Source of the DNA: an uncultured Clostridia bacterium
Lineage (GTDB): Bacteria; Bacillota; Clostridia; Christensenellales; Borkfalkiaceae
Direction: 5' to 3'
DNA: 64,000 bases
Assembly (NCBI GenBank): GCA_947597925.1
Contig: CANQFA010000001.1
Location: forward strand, 310,001 to 374,000
The translations under genes were made by a program, and so were the position numbers. The notes below the pieces were generated by a model, which was not told the origin of the DNA, made no database searches, and saw nothing but the letters and a program-made list of their open reading frames with translations. Positions 48,001 through 55,537 of this stretch are shown here, piece by piece. Each line of letters opens with the position of its first letter. Within the stretch, counting starts at the first letter, position 1.

Positions 48001-48420
48001 TACCGCACGGAGGGCATGTTCAGCTGCCTGCGCGTGCAGGGCGCCTACCTCAGCGGCAAGGAGATCCACGACGTCATAGAGGACGTGAAGGCAAATAACG
48101 AGGCCTACTTCGACGAAGAGGTCTCCGAATACATCAACCGCGCGGGCGGAAGCTCGGAGGGCGGCGCCGCAAACTTCGAGGGGGACGGCGGACAGGTCTC
48201 CGATGCCTATGTCAAGGCGCTCGCCGTCGTCGTCAAGCTCGGACAGGCCTCCATCTCCCTCATCCAGAGGAGGTGCGGCGTGGGCTACAACCACGCGGGC
48301 AAGATCATAGAGTGGATGGAGTCGATGGGGTATATCTCGCCCTTCGACGGCAAGGCAAAGGCGCGCGGCGTGCTGCTCACCAAGGAGGAATTCGAGGCGA
48401 AGTACGGTCCGCTCGAGTAA
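45022..48420 (+). CDS. ftsK: DNA translocase FtsK/SpoIIIE
   Basis: This is a hexameric pump that moves chromosome DNA through the closing septum; spore formers use a member of the family (SpoIIIE) to fill the forespore. The tracked start lies before the promoter. GTG at 45022 (AAGGGA upstream) or GTG at 45034 (GAGG upstream) are the likely starts; I use the first, giving 1132 residues. Four membrane spans lie at about 30-185. A disordered linker of about 430 residues follows and contains tandem repeats. The motor domain has GSTGSGKSVC (near 796) and IVIVFDELADFM. The C-terminal gamma winged-helix, which reads chromosome-orientation sequences, includes SISLIQRRCGVGYNHAGKII. The linker is longer than in Bacillus SpoIIIE. 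rimO follows eight bases later. Confidence 0.93.
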   Translation: MRQFVNGFGRDARNGNSGKTSILTKETVGMTLLLFSAVVLFITATGPLLFGDVGLAITAFFTGVFGYFVFPLLLLVMTLSVMLIRGKVFGGQWVLRGTLLTVAAFFIVHTATAEGVFASSAEYGGYLGACFSAASEGIAHATGGGALFGLIVYPVRYALTAAGAYAVFSLLTAAALVWFLFLTPLGKLVRRSSVRKEAPAQKESRPTSFEDLPVPARTPMPAAAQAGGSNPPRPSYMAPQSYPAASTQRTSYPAASAQRTSYPAPAPITSAQGTASDGRQRPPMADPYARRTVEPRPAAPKRGYTAEESRGILFGGSPSERYRNNLIFDENSAFNRPRSSTLYRQPPVAERPAERPIIEQPAERPAERPAEASDYSGRFSEEAERDRAPLPRRIRSAPRDFSERGEELDYGQLPSYRTADPAPAIPEEPPKESRLADPAESRFGRLADPAESRFAEDKPEEPFDRSDRGFGLPERGREDFSRGDDLTRGREDFSRGDDFTRGREDFSRGDDLTRGREDFSRGDDLTRGREDFSRGETGFGGRLSDPAESRDFGREEPADPAPAERTSRADIFDDDEGEGDYRAVDGVDYTPPMPDRSERAIRSISDRSVGRAASVPMPEPEPEPMPAPAPAPAPKPKRRPKKYRRPALTHFEQYDDASEVSQEEIGRNSGIILDTLSSFRIEAAVAKVTCGARVTRYDIEIPKNVPVSMVTKRDRDIAMRLMVRDGVNMYVNNETGSVSIEVPNKKPATVGIRSILFAEEYTNAKPTSLSFALGKDIEGRNVCGDIVKMKHLLIAGSTGSGKSVCLNALLISLLCKYGPEDLRLILIDPKKVEFAVYDGIPHLMINEIITEAPKAVSALNWALKEMDRRYGLFEQKTKSGAVAIQNIDGYNENRTEDEEKLPKIVIVFDELADFMAVAKKDIEERIQRLTAKARAAGIHLVIATQRPSVDVITGVIKGNLPTRIAFRTIQEVDSRTILDESGAEKLLGNGDMLYRTEGMFSCLRVQGAYLSGKEIHDVIEDVKANNEAYFDEEVSEYINRAGGSSEGGAANFEGDGGQVSDAYVKALAVVVKLGQASISLIQRRCGVGYNHAGKIIEWMESMGYISPFDGKAKARGVLLTKEEFEAKYGPLE
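46444..46629 (+). repeat. 39-bp tandem repeat in the FtsK linker
   Basis: Four full and one partial units of 39 bases start at 46444, 46483, 46522, 46561 and 46600 and encode RGREDFSRGDDLT with minor variation. Confidence 0.9.
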
Positions 48421-48428
48421 ACGAAACC

Positions 48429-49748
48429 ATGAAGAAGACCTTTTACATGCTCTCTCTCGGCTGTGACAAGAACCGCGTCGACGGCGAGCGGCTGCTCGGC
48501 GAAGTCCTTCGCCGCGGCTGCGCCATCACCGAAGACCCCCGCGAGGCCGAGGTCATCATCATCAATACCTGCGCCTTTCTGAATGCGGCGCGCGAGGAGT
48601 CCCTGAATGCCGTCCTCGACCACAGCCTCCTCCGCGGGGAGGGGGGAAAGCTCGAGAAGCTCGTCGTCGCGGGGTGCCTCCCCGAAAAGTTCGGCAAAGA
48701 GCTGCAGATGGGCCTGCCCGAGGCGGATGTCCTCCTCGGCGTCAAGGATGTCTCCATGCTCTTCCCCGCCCTCGAGAGGTCCTACCGCGAGGGACGGGTG
48801 AATGCCGTGGGACAGGGCACGGGCATGCGCACGGAGCGCTATGTCTCCACCCTGCCCCATCTCAAATACCTCAAGATCGCCGACGGCTGTTTCAACCACT
48901 GCACCTATTGCCTCATCCCCAAGATCCGCGGGAAGTACGTCTCCTATCCCATGGAGGAGCTCGTCGCCGAGGCAAAGGGGCTGGGGAGGACGGAGGAGCT
49001 CATCCTCGTCGCGCAGGACACGACGCGGTACGGCGAGGACGTCGGGAAAAATCAATTTGTAAAACTCATCGAAAAAATTTCCGAACTTGACAACATCTGT
49101 CATATCCGACTCCTATACTGTTATCCGGAGGCCATCGGGGAGGAGCTCATCCGCGAGGTGCGCGACAACCCCAAGGTCCTCAAGTACCTCGATATCCCCA
49201 TGCAGCACTCGGAGGACCGCATCCTGAAGCTCATGGGGCGGCGGGGAAGGCGGGAGGAGCTCGAGGCGCTCGTGGAAAGGCTTCGCGCCGAGATCCCGGA
49301 GATCGCCATCCGCTCCACCTTTATCGCGGGATTTCCCTCCGAGACGGAGGCGGAGCACGAGGCGCTGCGGGCATTTCTTCGCAAGATGCGCCTCGAGAAC
49401 TGCGGATTTTTCGCCTATTCGCGCGAGGAGGACACGCCCGCCTACAAGATGGCGGGGCAGGTGCACCCCATGACGAAAAGGCGCCGCGTGCGCGAGCTCT
49501 ATGAGACGCAGGCGGAGATCTCGGCGGCCAAACTTCGGACATGGGTGGGGCAGACGCTGTCTGTCCTCGTGGACGGAGAGGAGGAGGGAAACTTCGTCGG
49601 CAGGGCATATTTTCAGGCGCCCGAGATAGACGGCAGCGTAATTTTCACCGCCTGCGGCCACAAGATCTCCGCGGGAAAAGTCTATAAAGTCAAAATCGTT
49701 GGCTCGGAAACTTACGACCTCATCGGTCAATGCGAGGAGGAATTATGA
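48429..49748 (+). CDS. rimO: Ribosomal protein S12 methylthiotransferase
   Basis: This radical SAM enzyme adds a methylthio group to an aspartate of S12. The true start is the ATG at 48429 (MKKTFYMLSLGCDKNRVDGE), giving 439 residues. The N-terminal UPF0004 cysteines (LGCDKN, NTCAF, GCLPEK), the radical SAM motif GCFNHCTYC (near 151) and a C-terminal TRAM-like domain are all present. The segment NTCAFLNAAREES favours RimO over MiaB. No clear ribosome site precedes it; the eight-base gap from ftsK suggests coupled translation. Confidence 0.93.
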   Translation: MKKTFYMLSLGCDKNRVDGERLLGEVLRRGCAITEDPREAEVIIINTCAFLNAAREESLNAVLDHSLLRGEGGKLEKLVVAGCLPEKFGKELQMGLPEADVLLGVKDVSMLFPALERSYREGRVNAVGQGTGMRTERYVSTLPHLKYLKIADGCFNHCTYCLIPKIRGKYVSYPMEELVAEAKGLGRTEELILVAQDTTRYGEDVGKNQFVKLIEKISELDNICHIRLLYCYPEAIGEELIREVRDNPKVLKYLDIPMQHSEDRILKLMGRRGRREELEALVERLRAEIPEIAIRSTFIAGFPSETEAEHEALRAFLRKMRLENCGFFAYSREEDTPAYKMAGQVHPMTKRRRVRELYETQAEISAAKLRTWVGQTLSVLVDGEEEGNFVGRAYFQAPEIDGSVIFTACGHKISAGKVYKVKIVGSETYDLIGQCEEEL

Positions 49749-50350
49749 ATTTACCCAATAAGATCACGTTGACGCGCATCGTCATGATCCCCGTGTTCGT
49801 CCTGTTCTTTTATCTCGACGTCATGCCCTATCACGAGATCGCGGCGGCCGTCGTCTTTGCGCTTGCGGCGTTTACCGACTTTTTGGACGGCTACATTGCC
49901 CGCAAGTATCATCTCGTCACCAACATGGGCAAGTTTCTGGACCCCATTGCCGATAAAGTGCTCGTCTCGACGGCGCTCATCCTCATGCTGACCCGCCCTG
50001 CGGTCTTCTCCTACGGGGGATTTGCGGGATGGGGCATCGTTGCCGCGGGCATCTCAGTCGCCCTCATTCTCGCGAGAGAGCTCATCGTGAGCGGATTCCG
50101 CCTCATCGCGGTGGAGCGGGGCATCGTCCTCGCCGCCGACAAGCTCGGCAAGGTAAAGACGGTCACGCAGGACCTCGCCGTCTTTACGCTGCTCGTCACC
50201 ATGTCCTTTCTCGGGAGCGCGGGGTGCATCGTGGGGTGCGCCATCGGCTTTGCCCTCCTGCTTGCCGCCGCCCTGCTCACGGTCATCTCGGGCGCGAACT
50301 ATCTCATCCGCAACCGCGCGGTGCTCGGAGAAGAGGAGGCAGAGGGGTGA
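49745..50350 (+). CDS. pgsA: CDP-diacylglycerol-glycerol-3-phosphate 3-phosphatidyltransferase
   Basis: The enzyme makes phosphatidylglycerol phosphate, the committed step to phosphatidylglycerol. The 201-residue membrane protein has the full CDP-alcohol phosphotransferase motif in DFLDGYIARKYHLVTNMG and KFLDPIADK (about 43-70), plus four to five spans. The ATG at 49745 overlaps the rimO stop (ATGA) with GAGGAGG upstream. It precedes cinA and recA, as in Bacillus. Confidence 0.96.
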   Translation: MNLPNKITLTRIVMIPVFVLFFYLDVMPYHEIAAAVVFALAAFTDFLDGYIARKYHLVTNMGKFLDPIADKVLVSTALILMLTRPAVFSYGGFAGWGIVAAGISVALILARELIVSGFRLIAVERGIVLAADKLGKVKTVTQDLAVFTLLVTMSFLGSAGCIVGCAIGFALLLAAALLTVISGANYLIRNRAVLGEEEAEG

Positions 50351-51417
50351 AGTGCGCCGCCGTCGTGCTCTGTAACAGGAGAAATTCTCTCTCGGCCGTC
50401 GACTATGTGTCCGTGACGGATGCCCTGCTCTCGGGCGGGGTCACCCTCTCGGAGGTCGCCATCCTTCCCTACGACGACGAGACGGCGCTCACCTCCGCGC
50501 TCGTGCGCCTCGGCGATGCGGGCGGCCTCTTCGTGATCTGCAGCCGTGTGCTCTTCGAGGCGGCCCTGCAGGGGGTCTCACTCGTCGCCGGGAAAGCTCC
50601 CGAGGGCGAGCTCTTCGAGACGGAAAAGACGCTTTACGCCGTGCTGACCGCGGACATGGATGGGGTCAATGCGGTGAAGGAGCGCGTGATCCCCGCCCTC
50701 GACAGACTGCGCGGGCAGAGCTTTTTCCGCACCGTCCTCTGCACGGTGGGCGCCTCGGGTGAGGAGCTCCGCTCTGCCATGGAGCATGCGCGGGGCGCGG
50801 GAGAGGGATATTTTATCCACTGCACCGAGCGCTACGGCGCTGCCCGCCTCGAGGTGGTCTATGATCGCACGACGCCCAAATACACGGTGGACGAGGCGGT
50901 GCGCATCCTCATGGACGAGCTCGGGGAATATGTCTATGCGACGGAGGAAAAGACCATCGCCGAGCGCCTCGTGGAGGCCCTGAAGGTGCGCCGCATGACC
51001 GTCTCGACGGCCGAATCCTTCACGGGCGGGGGCGTGGGACGCGCCATTGTCCGCGTGCCCGGGGCGAGCGCCGTCTATTTCGAGGGGCTCAATACCTATC
51101 ACCCGAAGTCCAAGATGGCGCGGCTCGGCGTGACGCCCTTTACCGTGGACCACCGCGGGACGGTGTCCGATGAGACGGCCTACGAGATGGCGGCGGGGCT
51201 CATCGTAGAGGGAAACTGCGACCTCGCCATTGCCACCACGGGGGTCGCGGGGCCCGATGCCGACGAAAAGGGCAACCCTCCGGGACTGTGCTACCTCGCC
51301 GTGGGCACGCGCGAAAAGGTGGAGATCTTCCGCTATCAAATAGCGGGCGACCGCGAGACCGTCACCGAGACGGCGATCAATCTGGCCCTGTTTCTTGCAT
51401 ACAGGTCCTTAAAATGA
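50347..51417 (+). CDS. cinA: CinA-related protein with C-terminal NMN amidohydrolase domain
   Basis: The GTG start overlaps the pgsA stop (GTGA) with AGGAGG seven bases upstream; the product is 356 residues. The C-terminal domain (about 205-356) is a clear CinA/PncC domain (STAESFTGGGVGRAIV, NTYHPKSKMARLGV, TTGVAGPDADEKG). This type deamidates nicotinamide mononucleotide in NAD recycling. The N-terminal half should be the molybdopterin-binding-like COG1058 domain. It is degenerate here: no GTELL opening and no GGLGPT motif, only faint echoes such as DALLSGG and PYDDETAL. It sits directly before recA, the usual competence/repair pairing. Confidence 0.85.
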   Translation: MKCAAVVLCNRRNSLSAVDYVSVTDALLSGGVTLSEVAILPYDDETALTSALVRLGDAGGLFVICSRVLFEAALQGVSLVAGKAPEGELFETEKTLYAVLTADMDGVNAVKERVIPALDRLRGQSFFRTVLCTVGASGEELRSAMEHARGAGEGYFIHCTERYGAARLEVVYDRTTPKYTVDEAVRILMDELGEYVYATEEKTIAERLVEALKVRRMTVSTAESFTGGGVGRAIVRVPGASAVYFEGLNTYHPKSKMARLGVTPFTVDHRGTVSDETAYEMAAGLIVEGNCDLAIATTGVAGPDADEKGNPPGLCYLAVGTREKVEIFRYQIAGDRETVTETAINLALFLAYRSLK

Positions 51418-51444
51418 GAAAAAACTCCAAGGAGACTACAGTAT

Positions 51445-52479
51445 ATGGAACCCAATGAAGAGAAAGTCAAGGCGCTGCAGCAGGTCCTGTCGCAGATCGA
51501 AAAGGAATACGGCAAGGGCGCCATCATGAAGCTCGGGAGTCAGGCGGGCAATACCGACATCGAGGTCATCCCCTCGGGATGCCTCGCCCTCGATCTCGCG
51601 CTTGGGATCGGGGGATTCCCCCGCGGAAGGATGATCGAGATCTACGGCCCCGAATCCTCGGGCAAGACCACGGTCGCCCTCCATGCCGTCGCCGAGGCGC
51701 AGAAGCTGGGCGGCATCGCGGCCTTTATCGATGCGGAGCATGCGCTCGACCCCGTCTATGCCAAGAAGCTGGGCGTCAACCTCGACGAACTCTATGTCTC
51801 CCAGCCCGACACGGGCGAACAGGCGCTCGATATCGTCGATGCCCTCGTGCGCTCCTCGGCGGTGGATATCATCGTCGTGGACTCCGTGGCTGCGCTCACG
51901 CCCAAGGCGGAGATCGAGGGGGATATGGGAGATTCCCATGTCGGCCTGCAGGCGCGCCTCATGTCGCAGGCGCTCAGAAAACTCACCGCCATCGTCAATA
52001 AGTCCAAGACGTGCGTCATCTTCATCAACCAGCTCCGCGAAAAGGTGGGTGTCATGTTCGGCAATCCCGAGGTGACCCCCGGCGGCAAGGCGCTCAAGTT
52101 CTATGCCTCCATCCGCATCGACGTGCGCAAGACGGAGATGCTCAAGGACACCGAGGGCCCCTCGGGCAACCGCACCCGCGCAAAGGTCGTGAAAAATAAG
52201 CTCGCGCCTCCCTTCCGTCAGGCGGAGTTTGACATCATGTACGGCGAGGGCGTGTCGCAGGAGGGGTGCGTCATAGACCTCGGTCTCCAGTTCGGCGTGA
52301 TCGTGAAGAGCGGCGCATGGTTCAGCTATAACGACAATAAAGTCGCAAACGGCAGAGAGAAGATGCGGCAGTTCCTGAAGGATAACCCCGAGCTTATGGA
52401 GGAGATGATCGCGAAGATCCGCGTGAAGGCAAAGGGCGCGCCCGTCGACGAAGTTGCGGGCAGCGAGACGGACGAATAA
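51445..52479 (+). CDS. recA: Recombinase RecA
   Basis: RecA is the strand-exchange protein and the co-protease that triggers the SOS response. The 344-residue product has Walker [10 protein letters not shown] (about 68-76), the [10 protein letters not shown]-like segment, the L2-region [17 protein letters not shown] and the usual acidic C-terminus, here short. AAGGAG lies upstream. I saw no Bacillus-type LexA box (GAAC-N4-GTTC) in the short gap after cinA, so any SOS control would have to lie further upstream. Confidence 0.98.
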   Translation: MEPNEEKVKALQQVLSQIEKEYGKGAIMKLGSQAGNTDIEVIPSGCLALDLALGIGGFPRGRMIEIYGPESSGKTTVALHAVAEAQKLGGIAAFIDAEHALDPVYAKKLGVNLDELYVSQPDTGEQALDIVDALVRSSAVDIIVVDSVAALTPKAEIEGDMGDSHVGLQARLMSQALRKLTAIVNKSKTCVIFINQLREKVGVMFGNPEVTPGGKALKFYASIRIDVRKTEMLKDTEGPSGNRTRAKVVKNKLAPPFRQAEFDIMYGEGVSQEGCVIDLGLQFGVIVKSGAWFSYNDNKVANGREKMRQFLKDNPELMEEMIAKIRVKAKGAPVDEVAGSETDE

Positions 52480-52485
52480 CATTTC

Positions 52486-54402
52486 ATGAAATATCAATTT
52501 TTGAAAGTTGCGGCGGCGAGCCCCGCGCTTCGGGTCGCCGACCCCGCATATAACGCAAAAGAGATCATCGGGATCATAGAGGCGCAGGCGAAGAAGGGGA
52601 CGGAGCTCCTCGTCTTTCCCGAACTCTGCCTCTCGGGCTATACCTGCGGCGACCTCTTCCTGCAGGAGACGCTCCTCACCGGGTGCCTCACTGCGCTCAA
52701 GGAAGTCGTCGCCCGCACAAAGGGGCATACCATGCTCGTGTTTGTGGGCCTGCCCGTCTCCTGTCACGGCAAGCTCTACAACTGTGCCGCGGGGATCTCC
52801 GGCGGCAAGATCCTGGGGCTCGTGCCCAAGAGCTATCTTCCGAATTACAACGAATTTTACGAGGCGCGGTATTTCTCGCCCGCACCCGAGGGGGTCTCGC
52901 GGATCTCCCTCGGCGGGGGGGAAGAGGGCGACGCGGTCTTTTCCGCCGAGCTCGTCTTCCGCGATGAAGATCATCCCGAGATTGCCGTAGGCTGCGAGAT
53001 CTGCGAGGACCTCTGGGCGCCCGAGTCGCCCTCCGTGAAGCTCGCGAAGAGCGGCGCGGCCGTCATCGTCAACCTCTCTGCCTCCAACGAGACGGTGGGG
53101 AAGAGAGAATATCGCCACAAGCTCCTCGCCGCGCAGTCGGGAAAAAATCTCTGCGCCTACGTCTATGCCGACGCGGGCACGGGGGAGTCCACCTCGGACA
53201 TGGTATTCGCCGGCAACAACATGATCTATGAAAACGGCACCTGTCTCGCCGAGAGCCTGCCCTTCTCGGGGGAGATCTGCGAGGCGGAGGTGGACGTCGG
53301 CTTCCTCGCGAGCGAGCGCAGAAAGCTCACCACCTTCCGCACCGACCCTGAGCACGGCGATCGGTTGGATGCGTCCTTCGTCACGGAGGGGGACCTGACG
53401 CTCCGCAAAGTCGACCCGCTCCCCTTCGTCCCGCATGACAGGAGCATCCTCTCCGAGCGCGCCGCCCTCATCCTCGACCTGCAGGCGCATGCACTCGCAC
53501 GGCGCATCTCTCAAATTCAAGCAAAGACGGCGGTCATCGGCGTCTCGGGCGGACTCGACAGTACACTTGCCCTCCTCGTCGCCTGCCGTGCCTTCGATCT
53601 CCTCAAAAAGGACAGGCGGAGCATTTTGGCCTATACCATGCCCGGGTTTGGCACGTCGAAAAAGACCAAGCGCAGCGCAGACGACCTCATGGAGGTGCTC
53701 GGCGTCTCGGCCTCTGCCGTCCCCATTTCCGAGACCGTCCTCTCCCACTTCGGGGACATCGGCCACGATCCCGCCGTGCACGACGCGACCTATGAAAACG
53801 CGCAGGCGCGCTATCGCACCATGATTTTGATGGACGTTGCGAACAAGACGGGCGGGCTTGTCATCGGCACGGGCGACCTCTCCGAGCTTGCCCTCGGCTG
53901 GTGCACCTACAATGGCGACCACATGTCCATGTACGCCGTCAATTCCTCCGTCCCCAAGACGCTCGTGAAGTACCTCGTCCGCGCGGAGGCAAACCGTCTC
54001 GGCGGCAGGGTGCGGGCCGTCCTCGAAGAGGTCCTCGGTACCGAGATCTCGCCCGAGCTCCTCCCGCCCGACGAGAGGGGAAATATCTCTCAGAAGACGG
54101 AGGACCTCATCGGACCCTATGAGCTCACCGACTTCTATCTCTGGCACTTCCTGAGGAGGGGGGACGGCCCCGCCAAGACGCTCTACCTCGCCGAGCGTGC
54201 CTTTGCAGGCAGGTACGACCGCGCCACCCTGAAAAAGTGGCTCGTGAGCTTCTACAGGAGATTTTTCTCCCAGCAGTTCAAGCGCAACTGCGTGCCCGAC
54301 GGCGTGAAGGTGGGCTCCGTCTCCCTCTCGCCGCGCGCGGATCTCCGCATGCCCTCCGATGCCTCCGCGGCCCTCTGGCTCGAAGAGGCGAAAAACTTAT
54401 AA
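52486..54402 (+). CDS. nadE: Glutamine-dependent NAD synthetase
   Basis: The enzyme converts nicotinate adenine dinucleotide to NAD, taking the amide from glutamine. The 638-residue protein fuses an N-terminal nitrilase-type glutaminase with the Glu-Lys-Cys triad (FPELCLSGY near 44, VPKSYLPNYNEFYE near 113, GCEICEDLW near 170) to a C-terminal synthetase with the PP-loop GVSGGLDST (near 351) and GTGDLSELALGW. It starts six bases after recA without a clear ribosome site, so translation may be coupled. With CinA two genes upstream, the run has an NAD theme. Confidence 0.95.
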   Translation: MKYQFLKVAAASPALRVADPAYNAKEIIGIIEAQAKKGTELLVFPELCLSGYTCGDLFLQETLLTGCLTALKEVVARTKGHTMLVFVGLPVSCHGKLYNCAAGISGGKILGLVPKSYLPNYNEFYEARYFSPAPEGVSRISLGGGEEGDAVFSAELVFRDEDHPEIAVGCEICEDLWAPESPSVKLAKSGAAVIVNLSASNETVGKREYRHKLLAAQSGKNLCAYVYADAGTGESTSDMVFAGNNMIYENGTCLAESLPFSGEICEAEVDVGFLASERRKLTTFRTDPEHGDRLDASFVTEGDLTLRKVDPLPFVPHDRSILSERAALILDLQAHALARRISQIQAKTAVIGVSGGLDSTLALLVACRAFDLLKKDRRSILAYTMPGFGTSKKTKRSADDLMEVLGVSASAVPISETVLSHFGDIGHDPAVHDATYENAQARYRTMILMDVANKTGGLVIGTGDLSELALGWCTYNGDHMSMYAVNSSVPKTLVKYLVRAEANRLGGRVRAVLEEVLGTEISPELLPPDERGNISQKTEDLIGPYELTDFYLWHFLRRGDGPAKTLYLAERAFAGRYDRATLKKWLVSFYRRFFSQQFKRNCVPDGVKVGSVSLSPRADLRMPSDASAALWLEEAKNL

Positions 54403-54415
54403 TACGTCCCATGCA

Positions 54416-54447
54416 AAAGCCGCCCGAGTTTCTTCGGGCGGCTTTTT
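54416..54447. terminator. Bidirectional intrinsic terminator between nadE and the DUF1349 gene
   Basis: The stem AAAGCCGCCCGA/TCGGGCGGCTTT has A-tracts on one side and T-tracts on the other, so it can stop both converging genes. Confidence 0.92.
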
Positions 54448-54467
54448 CATGGAGATAAAATGGCATT

Positions 54468-55076
54468 TTAGTTTTTGGGGTCGGGCGGCTGTCCCACATG
54501 GGCCTTCCATTTGCATTCGGAGAGGTCGAATTCCGAGAACTTCGCGGCGAAGGAGGAATCCTCGGGTGAGCAGGCATAGACCCCGAAGGCGATGCGGCCT
54601 GCGGCCTTTTTCAGGTGGCAGATGCGCATCTGGTGAAAGGCAATGCCGTCAAAGGAGCACTCCACGCAGAAGTCGTCTTCGCGGCGGCTGAGGCGGTACC
54701 AAATCTCGCGGATGGAGGCGTCGATCTCCGCCGTCGCCCAGTCGGAATATCCGTCGTTCGTGACCACGCTGCCGAGGTGGCCGAACTTCTCGGTCTCGTA
54801 CTCCACGGCGGCCTTCAGCCAGTTTTTCCCGTCGAGATAGACGGCGACGCCGCATTGGTCGAAGCGATGCCCGCTCGCGCGGAAATCCGCCTTTACGGTG
54901 AAGCTGAAAAATTTTTCCTCCGTCTCCATGAGGAGGAGGGGCGCATTGTCGTTGCAGAAGTGGTAGTAGGTATTTTGCCACAGGTCGGTGTGCGGCTCGG
55001 TGACGATCTCGAGCACCCCGTCCGCAATCGAATGCTTTTTGGGCTCGCGCGTCCATTTGAAGAGGGTCAGGTCCAT
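54468..55076 (-). CDS. DUF1349 domain protein (concanavalin A-like fold)
   Basis: DUF1349 proteins adopt a lectin/glucanase-like jelly-roll fold; molecular roles are mostly unknown and carbohydrate binding is only suspected. The tracked start is 37 codons too early and lies upstream of the promoter's -10 box. The ATG at 55076 follows AAGGAG and gives 202 residues. Family hallmarks are WQNTYYHFCNDNAPLLL, DQCGVAVYLDGKNWLKAAVE and a C-terminal FGVYACSPEDSSF. There is no signal peptide, so it is cytosolic. The gene stands alone with its own promoter. Confidence 0.85.
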   Translation of the reverse strand: MDLTLFKWTREPKKHSIADGVLEIVTEPHTDLWQNTYYHFCNDNAPLLLMETEEKFFSFTVKADFRASGHRFDQCGVAVYLDGKNWLKAAVEYETEKFGHLGSVVTNDGYSDWATAEIDASIREIWYRLSRREDDFCVECSFDGIAFHQMRICHLKKAAGRIAFGVYACSPEDSSFAAKFSEFDLSECKWKAHVGQPPDPKN

Positions 55077-55107
55077 AGTGGGGCTCCTTTTGGAAACTTT
55101 CCCCACT

Positions 55108-55136
55108 ATCATACCACACTTTCGCCCGACTTGCAA
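55108..55136 (-). promoter_or_regulatory. Promoter of the DUF1349 gene
   Basis: On the minus strand TTGCAA and TATGAT are separated by 17 bases, just upstream of the ATG at 55076. Confidence 0.82.
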
Positions 55137-55176
55137 CAAAATCTTCGCGCCCCGAGAAAAAAGTGCGGGAAAATGC

Positions 55177-55205
55177 TTGACAGGCAATACTATGCAATGT
55201 ATAAT
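55177..55205 (+). promoter_or_regulatory. padR operon promoter
   Basis: A consensus TTGACA and TATAAT are separated by 17 bases. Two nine-base words, ATACTATGC and ATATTATGC, flank and overlap the -10 box as a direct repeat and could be an autoregulatory site. Confidence 0.85.
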
Positions 55206-55225
55206 ATTATGCGAAGGAGGGCATT

Positions 55226-55537
55226 ATGGACATTCAGATGAAAAAGGGACTATTGGATGTCTGCGTGCTGGCGCTTCTCGCGAAGGGGGACTCCTACGGC
55301 TATCAGCTCGCTGCAAGCCTCGGCGAGGTGGTGGAGGTCTCCGAGTCCACGCTCTACCCCATCCTCAAGCGGCTCGAAAACGCCGGCCAGCTCTCCACCT
55401 ATTCGTGGGAATTCGGCGGGCGGCTCAGGCGGTATTATCGCATCACGCAGGCGGGGCGGAAGCGCCTCGCGCAGTTCGACGACGATTGGAAGGAGCTCGA
55501 AAAACTCCATGCCTTCATCAAAGGGGGGAAAGTATGA
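55226..55537 (+). CDS. PadR family transcriptional regulator
   Basis: This 103-residue winged-helix protein is of the short PadR type (LLDVCVLALLAKGDSYGYQL, STLYPILKRLENAG, RRYYRITQAGRKRL). Short PadR proteins of this kind typically repress their own operon. The start has GAAGGAGG upstream. Its stop overlaps the next ORF (ATGA). Together with a DUF1700/DUF4097 protein it forms a widespread envelope-associated cassette in Bacillota. Confidence 0.92.
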   Translation: MDIQMKKGLLDVCVLALLAKGDSYGYQLAASLGEVVEVSESTLYPILKRLENAGQLSTYSWEFGGRLRRYYRITQAGRKRLAQFDDDWKELEKLHAFIKGGKV

